From Apricaphanius iberus (lineage: Eukaryota > Chordata > Actinopteri > Cyprinodontiformes > Aphaniidae), in NCBI GenBank assembly GCA_028564705.1, contig JAPXFQ010002741.1, forward strand, positions 1,364,001 through 1,428,000: 64,000 nt of DNA, in the 5' to 3' direction. Numbering within the stretch: the first letter of the stretch is position 1; every line of letters begins with the position of its first letter. The position numbers and the translations under genes are program-made. This document shows, in pieces, positions 23,440-36,327 of the stretch. The notes beneath the pieces were generated by a model. The model saw nothing but the letters and a program-made list of their open reading frames with translations. It searched no databases and was not told the DNA's origin.

Positions 23440-24520
23440 GAAATACATACCTGGTTAGCTTAATTTAAAGAAAAAAAATTACACAAGACATGCTCACATA
23501 TTGGCTTAGTTTCTCTGTTCATTACATGAAATATAATGTTTACAGACAAAGGGTTGAAGTCTTTAGGGCTCAAGTCCTAAGTTCTTTTTTTTATCGCTTA
23601 ACTGTCATTTATCTTAGCCGCTTAGCTTATCCCTGGTGGTTTCCTAGATAATTTTTAAAAGATGTATGAAAAGACAGCTGCTGTGCAAAGTTATATCATT
23701 TTAAAGGACTTCCTTCAATTAGTAATTTAAGTAAAAAGTGTAAGATTAAGAGTAAGGTCCTTGCAGCTGGCCAAACAATCCATGGAGTCCTCAGCAAATT
23801 TATCGGAAAGAAGACAGGAGGAAATTGTTGGAAGTGAGCTGCTAAAGAAAAAAGGACAGAAGAATGAGCAAGCAAGATGAGAACTAATAGAAATCTTGGG
23901 AGATGTGAGTCAATGATACAGCTTGAGAATTTATACCCTGAAGAAAAGACATGAAAATACAATACCTTGCCTTTTAGTCAGAAAAAACTGATTTAATCTT
24001 GAATTGTGTCAATCTGAAAAATATAATACAGTAATCTGTGCAGTCAAAATTTCAAAATAACTGAATAATCAATAGATAATTATAGTCATCATTATTCTTA
24101 TTATATTGCTACATTAAATTGTATTGTATTAAATTAGGCCTGTCAAACTATTAAAAATCAATCACAGGGTAGCTGTGAATTAATCACGATTAATTAACAT
24201 TCCTAAATTTGACAAAAAAAACTACAATTTTCTGTGTAAGTAACGGATAAATCTAGATGTCGTTGCTCTTTTTTTAATGAAATAAAGAATGCAATTGAAT
24301 TATTGTTTTGAACTCCACATCCACATTCACACATGGCCCTTTTAACCTGTTCATCTTTCAGCCTATTGCTATTCCAAACTGATTGGTTAACATTTTCTGT
24401 ATGTAAAGCTGACCGCTTTTTGTTAATATTAAACAACCATGATCATCCTCTTTATGGGATTATTTAACAACAACAAAGTGTTTTCAGTCAAAGGTTTCCA
24501 CAGTTTTGCTGCAACACACT
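23440..24520. other. AT-rich intergenic DNA
   Basis: No feature recognised beyond a TTAATCACGATTAATTAAC near-palindrome around 24179-24199. Confidence 0.4.
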
Positions 24521-24529
24521 GCTACTGTA

Positions 24530-25845
24530 GTGGAACACTGAGTTATCTATCGAGGTACTGATTCAGGGTGACTCTGTTCCCCCTGGGAGTACCTGCCAGA
24601 GGTCCACTGTGGCCATTCAGAGTATGAGAAGATAAGTTCTGAGAAAAGACTGTTATTAGACCCGAGCAGCTAAGCGCTGCAAAGTCCTATTGTAACCCTA
24701 TTGTTTCTTATTTTTCTACTATCAAATGAATTGGCTTTTTAGAGGACTAAACATATATGAAAACTCACCATATTTAGCGGGGCTGTCAGGTGTGCATGGC
24801 ATTTACGTAGTCTAATGGAATTTAAAAGGGCCGTGGCCAAATAACTCAACAGTACCCCCTAAACTTTGTTTAGTCCACATGGTTTAACAAAGAAATGTGA
24901 AACTTGGTACACTGTTAGAACTCTTCCAGACGAACAAAAAATTAGCAGTCCCAGATGCACAGGAAGCTGGCCATTTTGGATCAAATGGTCAATTTTACCA
25001 TTTCACACATGTCAAACTTTAGCAAATGCCTTGTAAATCACTCAGAATGGTCTTCAGGCATTGGGGATCAAAGGTTATCAAAGGTTTGAGTTTTTGAGCA
25101 TGTTGAAGGGGCGTGGCCAGGCCTCAAAGTTGGACGATACAATACAATACCATATATTTGGTGGGTGGGGGCTAATACATGCAGAGCGCCGCCTAGAAGC
25201 ATTGAAGTAATCAGTATTAAGCACTGCTTTCATATAGGAAAGTAAAATTCAGCAGATATGTGTAGTTTGTGCTTTCATCCCATGGGGGGATCAAACATTT
25301 ATAGAAGGATTTTGTTCCATCATAGCATGTGGGCGTGGCCAAGTCTACAGTTTTACCTTTTTGCCACGTACTTAGAAGGTGTATTATCGTCCACATCACA
25401 CATCACAGCTCTACCATACTTCAGGGCTGTCATCACATACCACCCCTGAACACTGTATTGAAGTAATTTACTCATGCTATTGAAGCCCCGCCCCCTGAAA
25501 ACAAGAACTGCAACGTTCTAGTACGATAGGTCAGTACTTGGCTCCTTTTATGTAATCAACATCCCGCTGTGGATAGTGACTGAAGTGAGGCTGCTTTAAT
25601 TTTTTCTCCAGAGCTGAGAGGTTTAGAAAGAGGGTGTGGCTGTAGCAGCATGGCGAAACCTCATATGATGCCATGGAAATACTTTTGCTTCTAATTTCCA
25701 GACACATCATCTGACCTGCTCCAAATTCAACAATGTGGATATTAATATGGCCCTAAAAAATATATGTATGGAGATATTTGGTGGTCTTCACCTAATACCT
25801 GCACTGCAACCCCTAAAACCATTAAAAACTACTTTGTAACATGTC

Positions 25846-25850
<5 letters not shown>
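24530..25850. repeat. probable non-coding dispersed repeat with recurring GGGCGTGGCC-like motif
   Basis: Related GC-rich motifs recur in an AT-rich setting: GGGCCGTGGCCAAA near 24828, GGGGCGTGGCCAGG near 25109, GTGGGCGTGGCCAAG near 25329 and GGGTGTGGCTG near 25633, each preceded or followed by similar TTTTGAG/CATATTTGG or AAATTCAACA-like text. It reads like a degenerate tandem of a roughly 250-bp unit. I cannot name the family. Confidence 0.45.

Positions 25851-25878
<28 letters not shown>
25851..25878. repeat. (CA)n microsatellite
   Basis: Fourteen CA units. Confidence 0.97.
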
Positions 25879-25882
<4 letters not shown>

Positions 25883-27149
25883 TCCTGCTGCACAACAGTT
25901 CCTCACCATCCAGATCCAGTTTAGCTGATTGCGAAAGAGAATGTTTGTGGTGAGGGCTGAATTATAAGATAAGCAGGGCAATATTATGTGCATGTGTGAA
26001 CTGCATTAAAAGAATTACGTTAATTTTATGACTTAATCAACCATTTAGTTGTTTTGACATTATTAGACACATTTTAGTGATTATTTTCCACATTAAATGT
26101 TACACAGTGAAATTGATTCTTAATGTTACCTGGTTGTCAAAATAAAAACTGAATTTAATCAAACTAAAAAAAAAACAATAATTTATGATGTTTAGATTTC
26201 AAGAAAGTGAAATTGTCTTCACCTTTTGCCTGTCAAAAGATAGGCTGATCTCCAGCATCTTTGTGTTCCTGAAGAGGTGAAAGCGGTTATATAAAATGCA
26301 TGTATGTATCTTTCTCTTGAAACTAGGAGATAAAGAAAACCATTTCTGTCATAGCTGTCTGGTTGTCAAAAGCCATCCACCCAGTATTTTGGTGTCTCTA
26401 ATCCCAGATCAGAGGGAAACATTTTATGTACATGTGAAGCAGTTGCATGATACCCCCCTCTCCCTAATTTTCGTTCCCCTCCTTTGCTTCCTCTTTCCCT
26501 TCTGACACAGACAAAGACAAAAACAGATGGGCGATAGTCTAAAAAATAACCTAAAAAAATCCACTGACAGAGGGTAAGGAGAAGAAGAACTAAAAGACTG
26601 TGGAAAGGCACCTCTCTCTTTGCTTCTGCCAGCGAGAGGCAGCTGTATTACATAACACTCAGAGGGTTTGGTAGCTCACATGCTTTTAAGGAAGAAGCAC
26701 ATGTTCCAGTGCACCTGAAGTCTAATGCAATGTGGATGAAGACGAGGAAGAAAATTAAGCAAAAGTTCATAAGCTGAGGCAGCAAAAGAATAAAGGAATT
26801 ACCAAAATAAATACATAGAATACATAATTCCTGGGAGTAAAATGGCTTATTTTTTTATCTACAATAACATTAAGCACATTTATACTTATATCTCTTTAAC
26901 ACCGATTTTCGCCATTTAAATCTGTCATGAATGATGTCAAAGGTCCTTCCTTTACTTTACAAACACACACTAATTCAGTCCAGTACAAATGTAGACTAAA
27001 ATGATAAAATTTAACAGACCAATTAACCCAACCATTTTTGGAACACATTTAGACAATTATTATAATTATTATTATGCAATTTTTCTGATGGCGGTTGTCA
27101 GGAAGGTTCACTTTATGTTCTTTAATATAGAAAGAACTTGTACATCAGT
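25879..27149. other. intergenic DNA, no gene seen
   Basis: Open frames near 26296-26611 on both strands overlap each other and show no domain. Confidence 0.4.
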
Positions 27150-27512
27150 TCCTTTTGTTCTTTTCGTGTCTCTGCTCTGTCATGTCAAATCCCAGACAGT
27201 TGTGGTGGATTACCGCTTGTACCAAGCCAGGTTCTGCTGGAATTTTTTTCCTGTTAAAGGGGAGGTTTTTCTCTCCACTGTCACCATATGCTTGCTCAGA
27301 GTGAGGGATTACTGAGGGATTTCTGTGGATGGAGTCTGCATGTTCTGGGTACAACCTTTACATCAATGAATCTGGAGAATCTGCTGGGATTCCTTAATTA
27401 GAAAACTTCTGATTGGGATGTTTGTATAATTGTAAAGAAATGACTTTTCTTGCAAAGGGCCTTGAGATTACATCTGTTGTGAATATATAAATAAACTGAC
27501 TTGAATTTAATT
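27150..27512 (+). mobile_element. L2-like LINE 3' end
   Basis: Shares GACCGCTTGTAC-like, CCAGGTTCTG(C/T)TGGA, TTCCTGTTAAAGGGGA and GAATCTGCTGGGATTCCTTA with the intact-looking 3' end at 52808-53336. It ends TATATAAATAAACTGACTTG. It is a 5'-truncated copy of the same L2-like family. Confidence 0.85.
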
Positions 27513-28966
27513 ACTTGACACTTGTGATCTTCTTAATCTCTGACCACACATCCCTGATACTATTCTGCTGAAGCCTGCTTTCCAGCCTCTTTCTGCAGGC
27601 CTCCTTGCTGCCCTTACTATGAGTTTTTAGGTTGTTTAGCATTACCTTCAGGTCCAGAGTTTATTTGTGGAAGAATCTCAATTTCCTGGTGGGGATGGTG
27701 TTGTCCACAAGGCTCTTCGTGTGGTTGTCACACACTCAGTCACTGTGGTGAAGTCATCTCTAAATGTCTTGGGAAATAGTCCATCTTTGTTTTACAAGCA
27801 TTATGCTCTCTAAGATTTGCCATGTGTCAATCTATCTCACATGGCATATCAAATTTTAACCTCTATAAAGGATAGCGTTAAATACTGATTTATTTACTGT
27901 ATAATCTCCATCAATTGTATGGCTTTCAGCTTTTACCTTGATTTATGCATGGTTTGACGGAAAGATTTTCTAAGCTGTAATATTTGCATTTATCACATAT
28001 TCTGTTTCTATTAACAGTAGCTTCTATAATTTATTCTAACCTTACCAAAGACAAGTGTGGATATACATAAACTTTTTTTTGGTTTATAGAAACATCACTT
28101 TTAAAACTGATATACTCACATGGATTGTTAAATAGTCCTCTTCAGTTGTGTTCTCCAAGGACTGATCTTACTTTTTGTCAAACTGTTAATGTATTTGTGT
28201 GAAAAGCACATATACATTTCTTAATTACCTAGTAAAAATATGTTATATATGTATATATATATATATAAATGGCATATGTGATTAAGGAAAACTATCTACA
28301 AAATTTGATATATGCAGTTTTCTTGTCAATTCTCTGTGTAACACTCCACAAAAAACATTTTGTTCATCATAATAATACATATATTTTTACCTCTGTCTGG
28401 TGATCCACAGAAGCAGACAAACCAGTCCATTGTTTTCTTTTTATTTAAAGACTAATGCAGAGATCAGGATTTACAGGGCCATATAATAACCAAAAGAAAG
28501 GAAAGGAGAACATTTACAGAAGGTTTATTAATTCATCTACATCAATCACAACCCTCTATCAGTATCACTGAACTACCACCATATGTCCTGCATGTGTAAA
28601 TGTGAGCTTGTGTGCATTTTGTGGTTTTAATGTCTATACGAATTCAATCTTGCTCTGGTTTCATTCACCCTAACTGACTTTTGTGCTTTAGAAACTTACT
28701 AGATTTTGTTTTTACTTCTTTTAAATGAAAATCAGAATTTGTTTGATAAAAATACAAGAAAAAAATCCAGAAGATATCTAGGAATAACCAAAAGACTCAG
28801 TGTTAGAAAGCATGTGTTTGGTTATGAAAACTGCAATGGAACCACAAGTATGTGATATTTACATAAATGAAATGGGTGAAGGAAGTAGGAAGCTCATGAC
28901 TGTACGGTGCCTCATATTTCACATTCTGAAATGTAGCAATACCGCATCCGGCACAACAGACAACAA

Positions 28967-28968
<2 letters not shown>
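27513..28968. other. intergenic DNA, no gene seen
   Basis: A short TATGTATATATATATATA run lies at 28247-28267. The stretch 27525-27780 has less AT bias and may be a retroelement relic, but nothing could be named. Confidence 0.4.

Positions 28969-28969
<1 letters not shown>

Positions 28970-29030
<61 letters not shown>
28970..29030. repeat. (TA)n microsatellite
   Basis: About 30 TA units; frames with Ile-Tyr runs on both strands are artefacts. Confidence 0.97.
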
Positions 29031-29033
<3 letters not shown>

Positions 29034-30100
29034 CAACATGGTATTTAGTATTTGTTACTTCGCTCTTTAAATACATAGGTACTCTGCTTTCAATGGTTAA
29101 CTTTCAAACTGTAGAAAATTCTCATTTATTCTTTCATTTTATCTCGTAAATTCCAAAACTGCTTGATTTAACAGTATTTTTGAGTTTCAAAATTAAGTAA
29201 ATGACAAAACTGCTCGTTTAATACAAAAAAAGCATGTTTACATCCCTTCACTTTTGTACAAAAAAATTAAAATCCAGAACTTAAATGCAAGCATTTTAAC
29301 AAGAAGGTGTTACAGTTTTGCTTCTGACTTTTTCGGCTCGATCACTTTATTGCACAACCCTGGAGAAAAAGTGCAATTGACAATGAAAGCCATTTTCAAC
29401 TTGAACAAAGACAAATCTGAAGCACAAACAAAATAAATCACACAGTGTGTTCTTCAATGTCACCCTGTATGGCCATTGTTGGATGGGAGAAAAAAAATGT
29501 TAATAGATGTGCAGCTGGTATAAAAGCTAAGCTATTTTCTTTGTTTTTTTATCATTATAACTTGCAAATCTAAAGCTTAATGGTTATGGAGGAAAAAGCA
29601 CAATGAAGCAGTTCAAAGCTGTTCTTGCATAGCACGAAGCCAACTTCATAAATGTAATGTAATTATTCTTTTTAAATGTGCAAAATGCATAACAATAAGT
29701 CGATAATACAAATTTTCTTAATCTTCTTTGCTAATATATTCAATAATATAATCAAATGCTGTATGTTTTATGTATTTTACATATGTATATATCTATATCT
29801 ATATATAAATATTTCTTCATGACAATAAACATAAATACATTTTTTTGGACTTCAAACATCTTTATACAACTCTATATCCTGAACCTTGCAGTTCTTTGAC
29901 TCTCTGCATTTAGGTAAAGCGGCCATGAACAGTGGACTGCCTGCATATGGTTGCAAAAGGGTTCCATTCAGGGATAGATTTAGTAGTGATCAAAATCGTA
30001 ATGCAAATATAATATAAGAAAAAAAATAGTACTAATCTCTTCTTCAAATTCATTCTGGCAGCAGTGTGATATTTTGACAGCACAACAAAAACATGTAATC
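29031..30100. other. AT-rich DNA in the gabra1 3' flank
   Basis: Nothing recognised. It may contain distal 3' UTR if gabra1 uses a far polyadenylation site. Confidence 0.35.
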
Positions 30101-30102
30101 CC

Positions 30103-30963
30103 CTACAAAGTGTTCATACACTTTAAGCTTTTCCACAATTTGTCACATTGCAACCATGATCTTCAATGTATTTTAATAAGATTTCACAAGGGGCACATTT
30201 TGGATAAGAGGAAGGTAGATGGCACATGGTCTTTACAAATAAAAAGTTTTGTGGAATGCATATGTATTCATTCCCCTTTACTCTGATACATTTTAACAAA
30301 ATCCAGTGTGGCCAATTTCTTGTAGAAGCCATCTAATTATTAGATTAGAATCCAGGTGTTTGTGAATACCCTTAAGGTTTGGCCTTAGAACATTAACAAA
30401 TGAATAGGACCAGAAAGACTAAGGAACACAACAGGTGTGTCAGGCATAAAGTTGGAGTGAATTTACTAGCAGTTTATGTTTAAAATCTGAAGCTTTGAAC
30501 ATGTTACAGAGTACTGTTAAATGCATCCAAAAACTATGCCATTGTCATAGTGTAACATGGTATAGATGGTGATATCCCTACATTTCTACATTATGATGTA
30601 AGAAAGGTTTTTTTTCTCCAATACCTGGGAAGCTGGTCAGAGCTGATGAGAAAATAAACTGCAGTTGCGGAAAAAAAAGCTAATTGGCAAGGTTAAAAAT
30701 TGCTTTTCACAGACATTCATAATCCATTTTGATTGATTTTGAGCTACTTTGCAAAAAGGAATACTAAACAATTTGGTGTCTATACATACGGTTCTGGAAG
30801 AGACGTTTTATAAAATATTACCTTTGGAGGGGTTGAATACAAATGGATCTCCGAATATATCTCATAATAATAATATCATAAAGTCCCCCAAAAATACCTT
30901 AAAGTTTACCAGCACAACAAACTGTAAAAACGACCAAAGGGGTATTGATAATTTTGCAAAGGT
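30103..30963 (+). mobile_element. internally deleted Tc1 relic (Sleeping Beauty-like)
   Basis: The left part reads CACTTTAAGCTTTTCCACAA then TTTGTCACATTGCAACCATG, a typical salmonid/cyprinid-type Tc1 inverted-repeat text, and continues to AGAATCCAGGTGTTTGTG. The right part has TGCTTTTCACAGACATTCAT then TTGAGCTACTTTGCAAAAAG (transposase C-terminal region) and ends AAAGGGGTATTGATAATTTT then GCAAAGG, a degraded right terminus. The middle of the transposase is gone. Confidence 0.75.
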
Positions 30964-32234
30964 TTTATAGAGATAGCCCTCCACTCTTCTTATATGTGTG
31001 TGTCTCAGTTCAATCCCATGTAAAATACATTCAGCACAGCGCACTGAGAATCCACAAAGCAGCACTGTGGTACTCTATGTTTTGTCAAAGATCAGAATTG
31101 AAGCCAAAGGCTTCACAAAGCAGGATGATTACATAAAGCCTGGCATTTTTTCCCACATATCAGAAGTATTTAATGAATTTCCATGCCCTGCACACATGAA
31201 ACTACAAGTACAGATGGGTCAGTGTAAAGCTACAATAAATATCACCCGCAGACTGAGTGTCAGGTTCAGGTCCTAAGAAAAGCCCTTACTAATAAATATT
31301 GCTACATTAACATAATTTAAAATTGGACTATTTAGAAACCTTAACATGTCACATCAGAGGGGAAGCAATTCCTAAAAGTCTGTGTTTTTTCCTTTTAAAA
31401 GAAGAAAAGGAAGCAAGCAATGTTGTAACCCAAACGAGAACATTCTTTTCATTCTAGTTTATGTTGGTTGGAAGAGGGATTGACATCATGCTACAAAAAT
31501 ATATTCATCTTCATCACTATCGTAGAACTACAAGACAAGTTCTCTTTGAAACACAGCGCTGGCTAACCTAAGATAACAGTGCCACTTCAATTCATTGTCT
31601 CCCCCCCCCTTTTGTCTCTTTCGTTCTCCGTCCCTGTCTCACGCTGTTGCTCACCAAACAAGCAGCAACAAAACGACTCCAAACGGGGCATGTGATACTG
31701 AAAGGCAGTGTAGCTGGTACTTTCTGAGTATTTTGTCTCAATTTTCTTTCCATTGAATCTGGAAACTGTAGTAAACGTGGTCTGCATGGGGATTCAGTGG
31801 GATGGAAAATAAAGATATGCCATCAATCTACAAATCCATCACAGCTTCAATTCTGGAAATGATAAAGGCACTTCTCCTCCATCTCAATGTGCCCCACCAC
31901 ATGGTAGTTTAAAAATGCTGTTTTAACATAGGATGTCCCAGCCTAGATACTGCAAACTAAAACATAAGGGAGACAAAAAAATGTACTAAACTAAACTACG
32001 AATATGACATATTTAATTCTGATAATTTATAATGGTTCTAAAGTGTTGCCCACAACTTGTCATCATTAGAAAGGATTTAATTGTTACGGTTGATACTTTT
32101 GGTGTTCTCACAAACACCTATGATATTTAAATTCAGTTAATTTCAGCATGGAATGTTGAATAAGTGAGAAACAGTCACAGAAACATGTATGAACTAAGTT
32201 TATGCTCCATTTGTAGAAAGAATCATAAGAAACA
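30964..32234. other. gabra1 3' flank, no gene seen
   Basis: A minus-strand frame at 31587-31787 lacks any recognisable domain and is not a GABA-A subunit exon. Confidence 0.4.

Positions 32235-32288
<54 letters not shown>
32235..32288. repeat. (TAA)n microsatellite
   Basis: About 18 AAT units. Confidence 0.97.
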
Positions 32289-32289
<1 letters not shown>

Positions 32290-33082
32290 TAAACCTTTCA
32301 ATTGATTTAGTTAAAATCCCTTTAGTTACACTTTGTAAAGCTTAATCATAATAAATACATCTCCAAGACTTGGTAGTATTTACAATGCAGTGAAAGGAAA
32401 TCCATAAATTTTCAGTTCTGAGCACAGATGATTTAAACTTTGTATGTTTTGTCCTCCAAATAAACGGTGTCCACTGAGACGTGTTTTATTGCTATTGCAG
32501 AAACAATATATTTTTCTTTAAGAATGACACAGTCTAATAAACATTCTACCTAGAATGGAAGATACATTTGAAAAAGAATGAGCGTAACACTGGTGACATC
32601 AAATAACCCAAGCCATTAGTCAACACGGGTCTAAATTTTGAATAAATTTAAATCATAAAATGTCCTGCCCATGCATATTCACAGGTGCCTTTTTTACTCT
32701 CTTTAATTCCATGTTTTAAAATAGGTTAAAGAAAACAAACAAACCAAGAAGGGAAGATATTCAAACAACAAATCAAACAGAAATACTGCCCCAGGAAAAA
32801 CTTGGGGTATGAAGTAGTAGAATAGCATTCTCTTGGCTATATATTTGTTGTAGCATTTTGCAGTAGCATTCTCCTTGACCTGAATGATACCCTTTCAAAA
32901 GTCTGAATTAATCTTTTTTTTTCTGTATATTGTTTTGTTTGAAATCTTCAAAATTTAGGTAAACAGAAGCAATGCAACAACTGGGTATTCAAACCAGAGA
33001 GACGCGATGTTTATCTCAAAATGACCACGTTTTTGTAAAAGGATTAAGTGAAAAAATGAAATTAAAAGGACAAAACAATGGA
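32289..33082 (-). other. probable proximal 3' UTR of gabra1
   Basis: Lies directly after the stop codon, AT-rich, no ORF on the coding strand, with an AATAAA candidate at 32490-32485. Extent is inferred. Confidence 0.5.
32485..32490 (-). promoter_or_regulatory. candidate polyadenylation signal for gabra1
   Basis: TTTATT on the plus strand is AATAAA on the minus strand, about 590 bases past the gabra1 stop codon. Use of this hexamer is inference; AATAAA is common by chance in AT-rich DNA, and mammalian GABRA1 has a longer 3' UTR, so other sites further left are possible. Confidence 0.25.
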
Positions 33083-33403
33083 TTAGGTGTGATTGACCCC
33101 CTGCAATTTGGGCTTCTTATTCAAGTAGGTTGCCCAGTAGACCAAGTTAAAGGTTCCAAAGAGCAGCGGAAAGGCTATTCTGGCAATCCTGTCAATCTTG
33201 CTCACACTGTTAAAGGTCTTCTTGGCCTCTGGGGGCTTGGGTTTTGGCTCCTCCTTGGGCTCATCTGGGGGTGGTGGAGCACTTTTGGCGATTGTGGCCA
33301 AACCAGGGTTTCTGGCAGGATTGGGTGCAAATGGTGTAGGAGTGGTAGGTGGGTAGGCTGTTGTGTTGTTCTTCTTTAAGAGAGACTCCTTTTTCTTCTT
33401 TTG
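33083..33403 (-). CDS. gabra1: gabra1 terminal exon, cytoplasmic loop, M4, stop (321 bp)
   Basis: Encodes 106 residues and a TAA stop at 33085-33083. It opens with a basic stretch ([14 protein letters not shown]) in the M3-M4 cytoplasmic loop, continues with a proline-rich segment and [10 protein letters not shown], then [18 protein letters not shown], the M4 helix ([17 protein letters not shown]) and a short C-terminus ending GVNHT. The acceptor CAATCAG ending at 33404 was chosen because it is in phase 0 with the preceding exon (which ends in a whole lysine codon) and aligns with the known start of this exon; the open frame upstream is intron. The M3-M4 loop is where trafficking and scaffold proteins bind. 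Its proline-rich part is the most diverged piece of the visible protein, as is usual between fish and mammals. Confidence 0.96.
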   Translation of the reverse strand, partial: QKKKKESLLKKNNTTAYPPTTPTPFAPNPARNPGLATIAKSAPPPPDEPKEEPKPKPPEAKKTFNSVSKIDRIARIAFPLLFGTFNLVYWATYLNKKPKLQGVNHT

Positions 33404-35936
33404 CTGATTGTATTTTTTAGAGAGGACATCGGAAAAAAAAAGATAAAACATATCAAGTTTTAAATTTACAACAACAACAAAAATCATTGTTTCAGATATA
33501 CCTTTTTTTCTAGAGATACAGCTCATTAAATTAACAATGATGAAAAGGTAACTTATTTCAGTAACTGAATGCACTGTCTCATATTAAGTACAGTTATTAA
33601 ACTATAGAATGAGCTATAGGAAGAATAAATCATGTCAATATCGCCTGTCTGAGAACATGAGCTACTCCAAAAGATCTCAAAAAGCAACATCTCATACAAT
33701 TATCAAAATGATTGAAGAGCAGATGAGAAACAAATAAATGTCTAATATTTTGGAAAGACTTTGGTATCACATACATATGTTCAGCATATATTTTCTTATT
33801 TCAAACTTTACTTGAAACACCATCATGAAAGGATTTAACTGACTTTATGTAAATCACCAAATCTGTAAGAGTTATGGCCTTGCAAACTGAATTTTATGGT
33901 TAAGGCTAAATAAATTCACATTTTTTTGTATAAAGCATGACATAGTTAAAAAAAAATGAAATAACCTCTGTTATTTACACATGTTCTGATGACTTTATGT
34001 TAAAAACAGTAATTAAACAATAACAAAATGGTGACGGATCTGCTGCGGCACTGGCAGATTCATGGTTTAATATTTTAGTCTCAGTTTTGCCATTTTATTA
34101 TTGTTTTATTGGCCAAATTGGCCTGGAAGACAATCAAGAAGCACTTCTGAGGCGTTCATAAGTCCACGGAGAATAGAAACATGGTCAAATTAAGGCAGAT
34201 AAAACCTTATCACAAGCGGCATTTGGACTGCCCCGAGCACTCCCATTCTAAGGATACAGCTGATTAAGACTGGTGGTCTAAATACCGCTGAATGGCTCAG
34301 ACCGGCTCCAAACTTCTTAGGGTGAGTGAAAAAAATAGCTAAAAGTAAGGTCCAGGTAAAAAAACAACAAAATAATTTCCCTTTAAGATAGGCTAACGTG
34401 TAATGTATTAAGAGGTGTACATTTACTAGTAATTTGTTTTATCTTGTATGTTTCAGTTACAAAAAAGAAAGCCTTGTCTGGAGATTTATTTTATTCCTCT
34501 ACTTAGTTCGCTGGCTGTCTAGCTTCTCACAGTCACATGTTGCAAGGACAGTACATATGTATTACATATATTTAACATAAGACTTCTATTTTTAAGTAAG
34601 GATTTCTCAGATGTATTCATTTGAATGTGTATTTTACAAATACAAGATTGTGGTCTTTGTCGATATATGTGGTCATTGAGGGCAGGGCCTATGTGGAGCA
34701 AAGGCTGATGATGTTACCTGATGTAACAAACGAGCAAATATAGCATATATTTGAAGAGGATTGTGTCTAGTTTGGGAACCTCAGGGTCATCTTTTTGTGG
34801 ATTTTTCTTTTTCTCAAATTAATTTAAATGCATAAATCTGTATACAAACATAAATACTTATTTAGCAGTTTATTTACAGACTGTGACACTTTGGAGTTTG
34901 ATAGAATAGCAGCTTTTCTCATCAATTCAACTTACAGGATAAAAAAGGGAATTATCTTTTTTTTTCTCTACAAAATACCTGGAGGCTACAGTGGTGCTGC
35001 TAACTACAGCATGCAGACAAGTAGAGCAGAAAGCTCCACATAAACACTAAACTATTAATGTTTCTGTCATGTTTCTGAAATTCGATTTTCTACTAGATGA
35101 TGTAGAGGCTGCAACCACACAGTTTGAACTAACTTGCTAAACGATTAGCGAGCACAATTATTTATTAGGGATACTTTAAAATGTTTGTGTTTTGGTTTGT
35201 GTAGAAATTGGACTAACTAGACCGAGAAGCATCCTTTGAGAATCAAAGATTTTATTTTGTTTTTGTATTCAACATCATTATTTCAGTCAACTCCTTTTGA
35301 ATCCACTTTAAACCCTAGTCAAGTCCAGTCTCTGATTATAAGTTTGTTGTGTTTTTAGATGTAGCTAATTATTATTTTATTTTTTTACTACATAAAGTGA
35401 ATATACAAGAACAAAGGTTCAGCTGTCCCAACCATATTTCAAAGGGAAAACAATACATATGCAATGGACATATAGTGTAAAATTAATTAACCTTTTCAAA
35501 AAAATACTTTGCGTAGAATCGTTACCAAAACTCTACTTAAGCTCTGCAAAAAAGTACTTATGCCCAGTAAGTTTAAATTGTATCAAACTGTTAGTATGCA
35601 CAGCTTCACACAATTTCCGCTGTATAAATCACACTCAGGGGACTCAGTAACGGCTGCCACTGTCTAATTTATTGCAGCCAACTCCTGACCATGGTGATAC
35701 AAATAAATGAATCGTTGTGTTTATGCGCTCAATGATCAGGATTTAACTCTAGTTACTCCAGACAAACGCAGCAACAGTGGTCGCACTGTTTTGAAATCAG
35801 GCATTATTCTGCATTAAGCCACCCACTGGAGAAATTCTCCCATTTCGGTTTCAATGAAACAGCAGGTAGGTCTCCTCTACATCAAGCACAGTCAGTAGTT
35901 GTTTTGCATCGTTTTGCCTTATATTTAGCATTTATT
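33404..35936 (-). other. gabra1 last intron, left part
   Basis: Part of the 4,932-bp intron 33404-38335. No transposon or exon recognised in this stretch. Confidence 0.6.
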
Positions 35937-35947
35937 GGTCTTCTGTA

Positions 35948-36316
35948 CGGCTGCACGGTGGCGCAGTGGTTAGCGCTGTTGCCTTGCAGCAAGAAGGTCG
36001 TGGGTTCGTATCCCGGTCCAGGGTCTTTCTGCATGGAGTTTGCATGTTCTCCCCGTGCATGCGTGGGTTCTCTCCGGGTACTCCGGCTTCCTCCCACAGT
36101 CCAAAAACATGCATGATAGGTGAATTGATCACTCTAAATTGTCCGTAGGAATGAATGTGAGTGTGAATGGTTGTCTGTCTCTCTGTGTTGGCCCTGCAAC
36201 AGACTGGCGTCCTGTTCAGGGTGTACCCTGCCTAACGCCTGATAATTGCTGGGATAGGCTCCAGCTGCCCCGTGACCCTGAATTGGATAAGCGGTTAAGA
36301 AGATGGATGGATGGAT
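35948..36316 (+). mobile_element. tRNA-derived SINE with perfect 11-bp target-site duplication
   Basis: Head CGGCTGCACGGTGGCGCAGT then GGTTAGCGCTG (A box), B box GGGTTCGTATCCC, body with GCATGGAGTTTGCATGTTCT, CTCTAAATTGTCCGTAGG and GCTCCAGCTGCCCCGTGACC, and a (GATG)n tail. Flanks GGTCTTCTGTA at 35937-35947 and 36317-36327 are identical. It lies in the last intron of gabra1, antisense to the gene. Confidence 0.93.
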
Positions 36317-36327
36317 GGTCTTCTGTA

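Noticed and set aside
26296..26611. Overlapping 69- and 81-residue frames on opposite strands
   Set aside because: No domain, no splice-site logic, and composition equal to surrounding intergenic DNA.
32972..33379. 135-residue plus-strand ORF ending in Trp/Gly-rich text
   Set aside because: It is the antisense shadow of the gabra1 terminal exon.
33404..33574. Upstream extension of the terminal gabra1 exon to the Met at 33574
   Set aside because: The open frame continues past the splice acceptor by chance; the acceptor at 33404-33405 is in phase with the preceding exon and the residues beyond it do not match the family.
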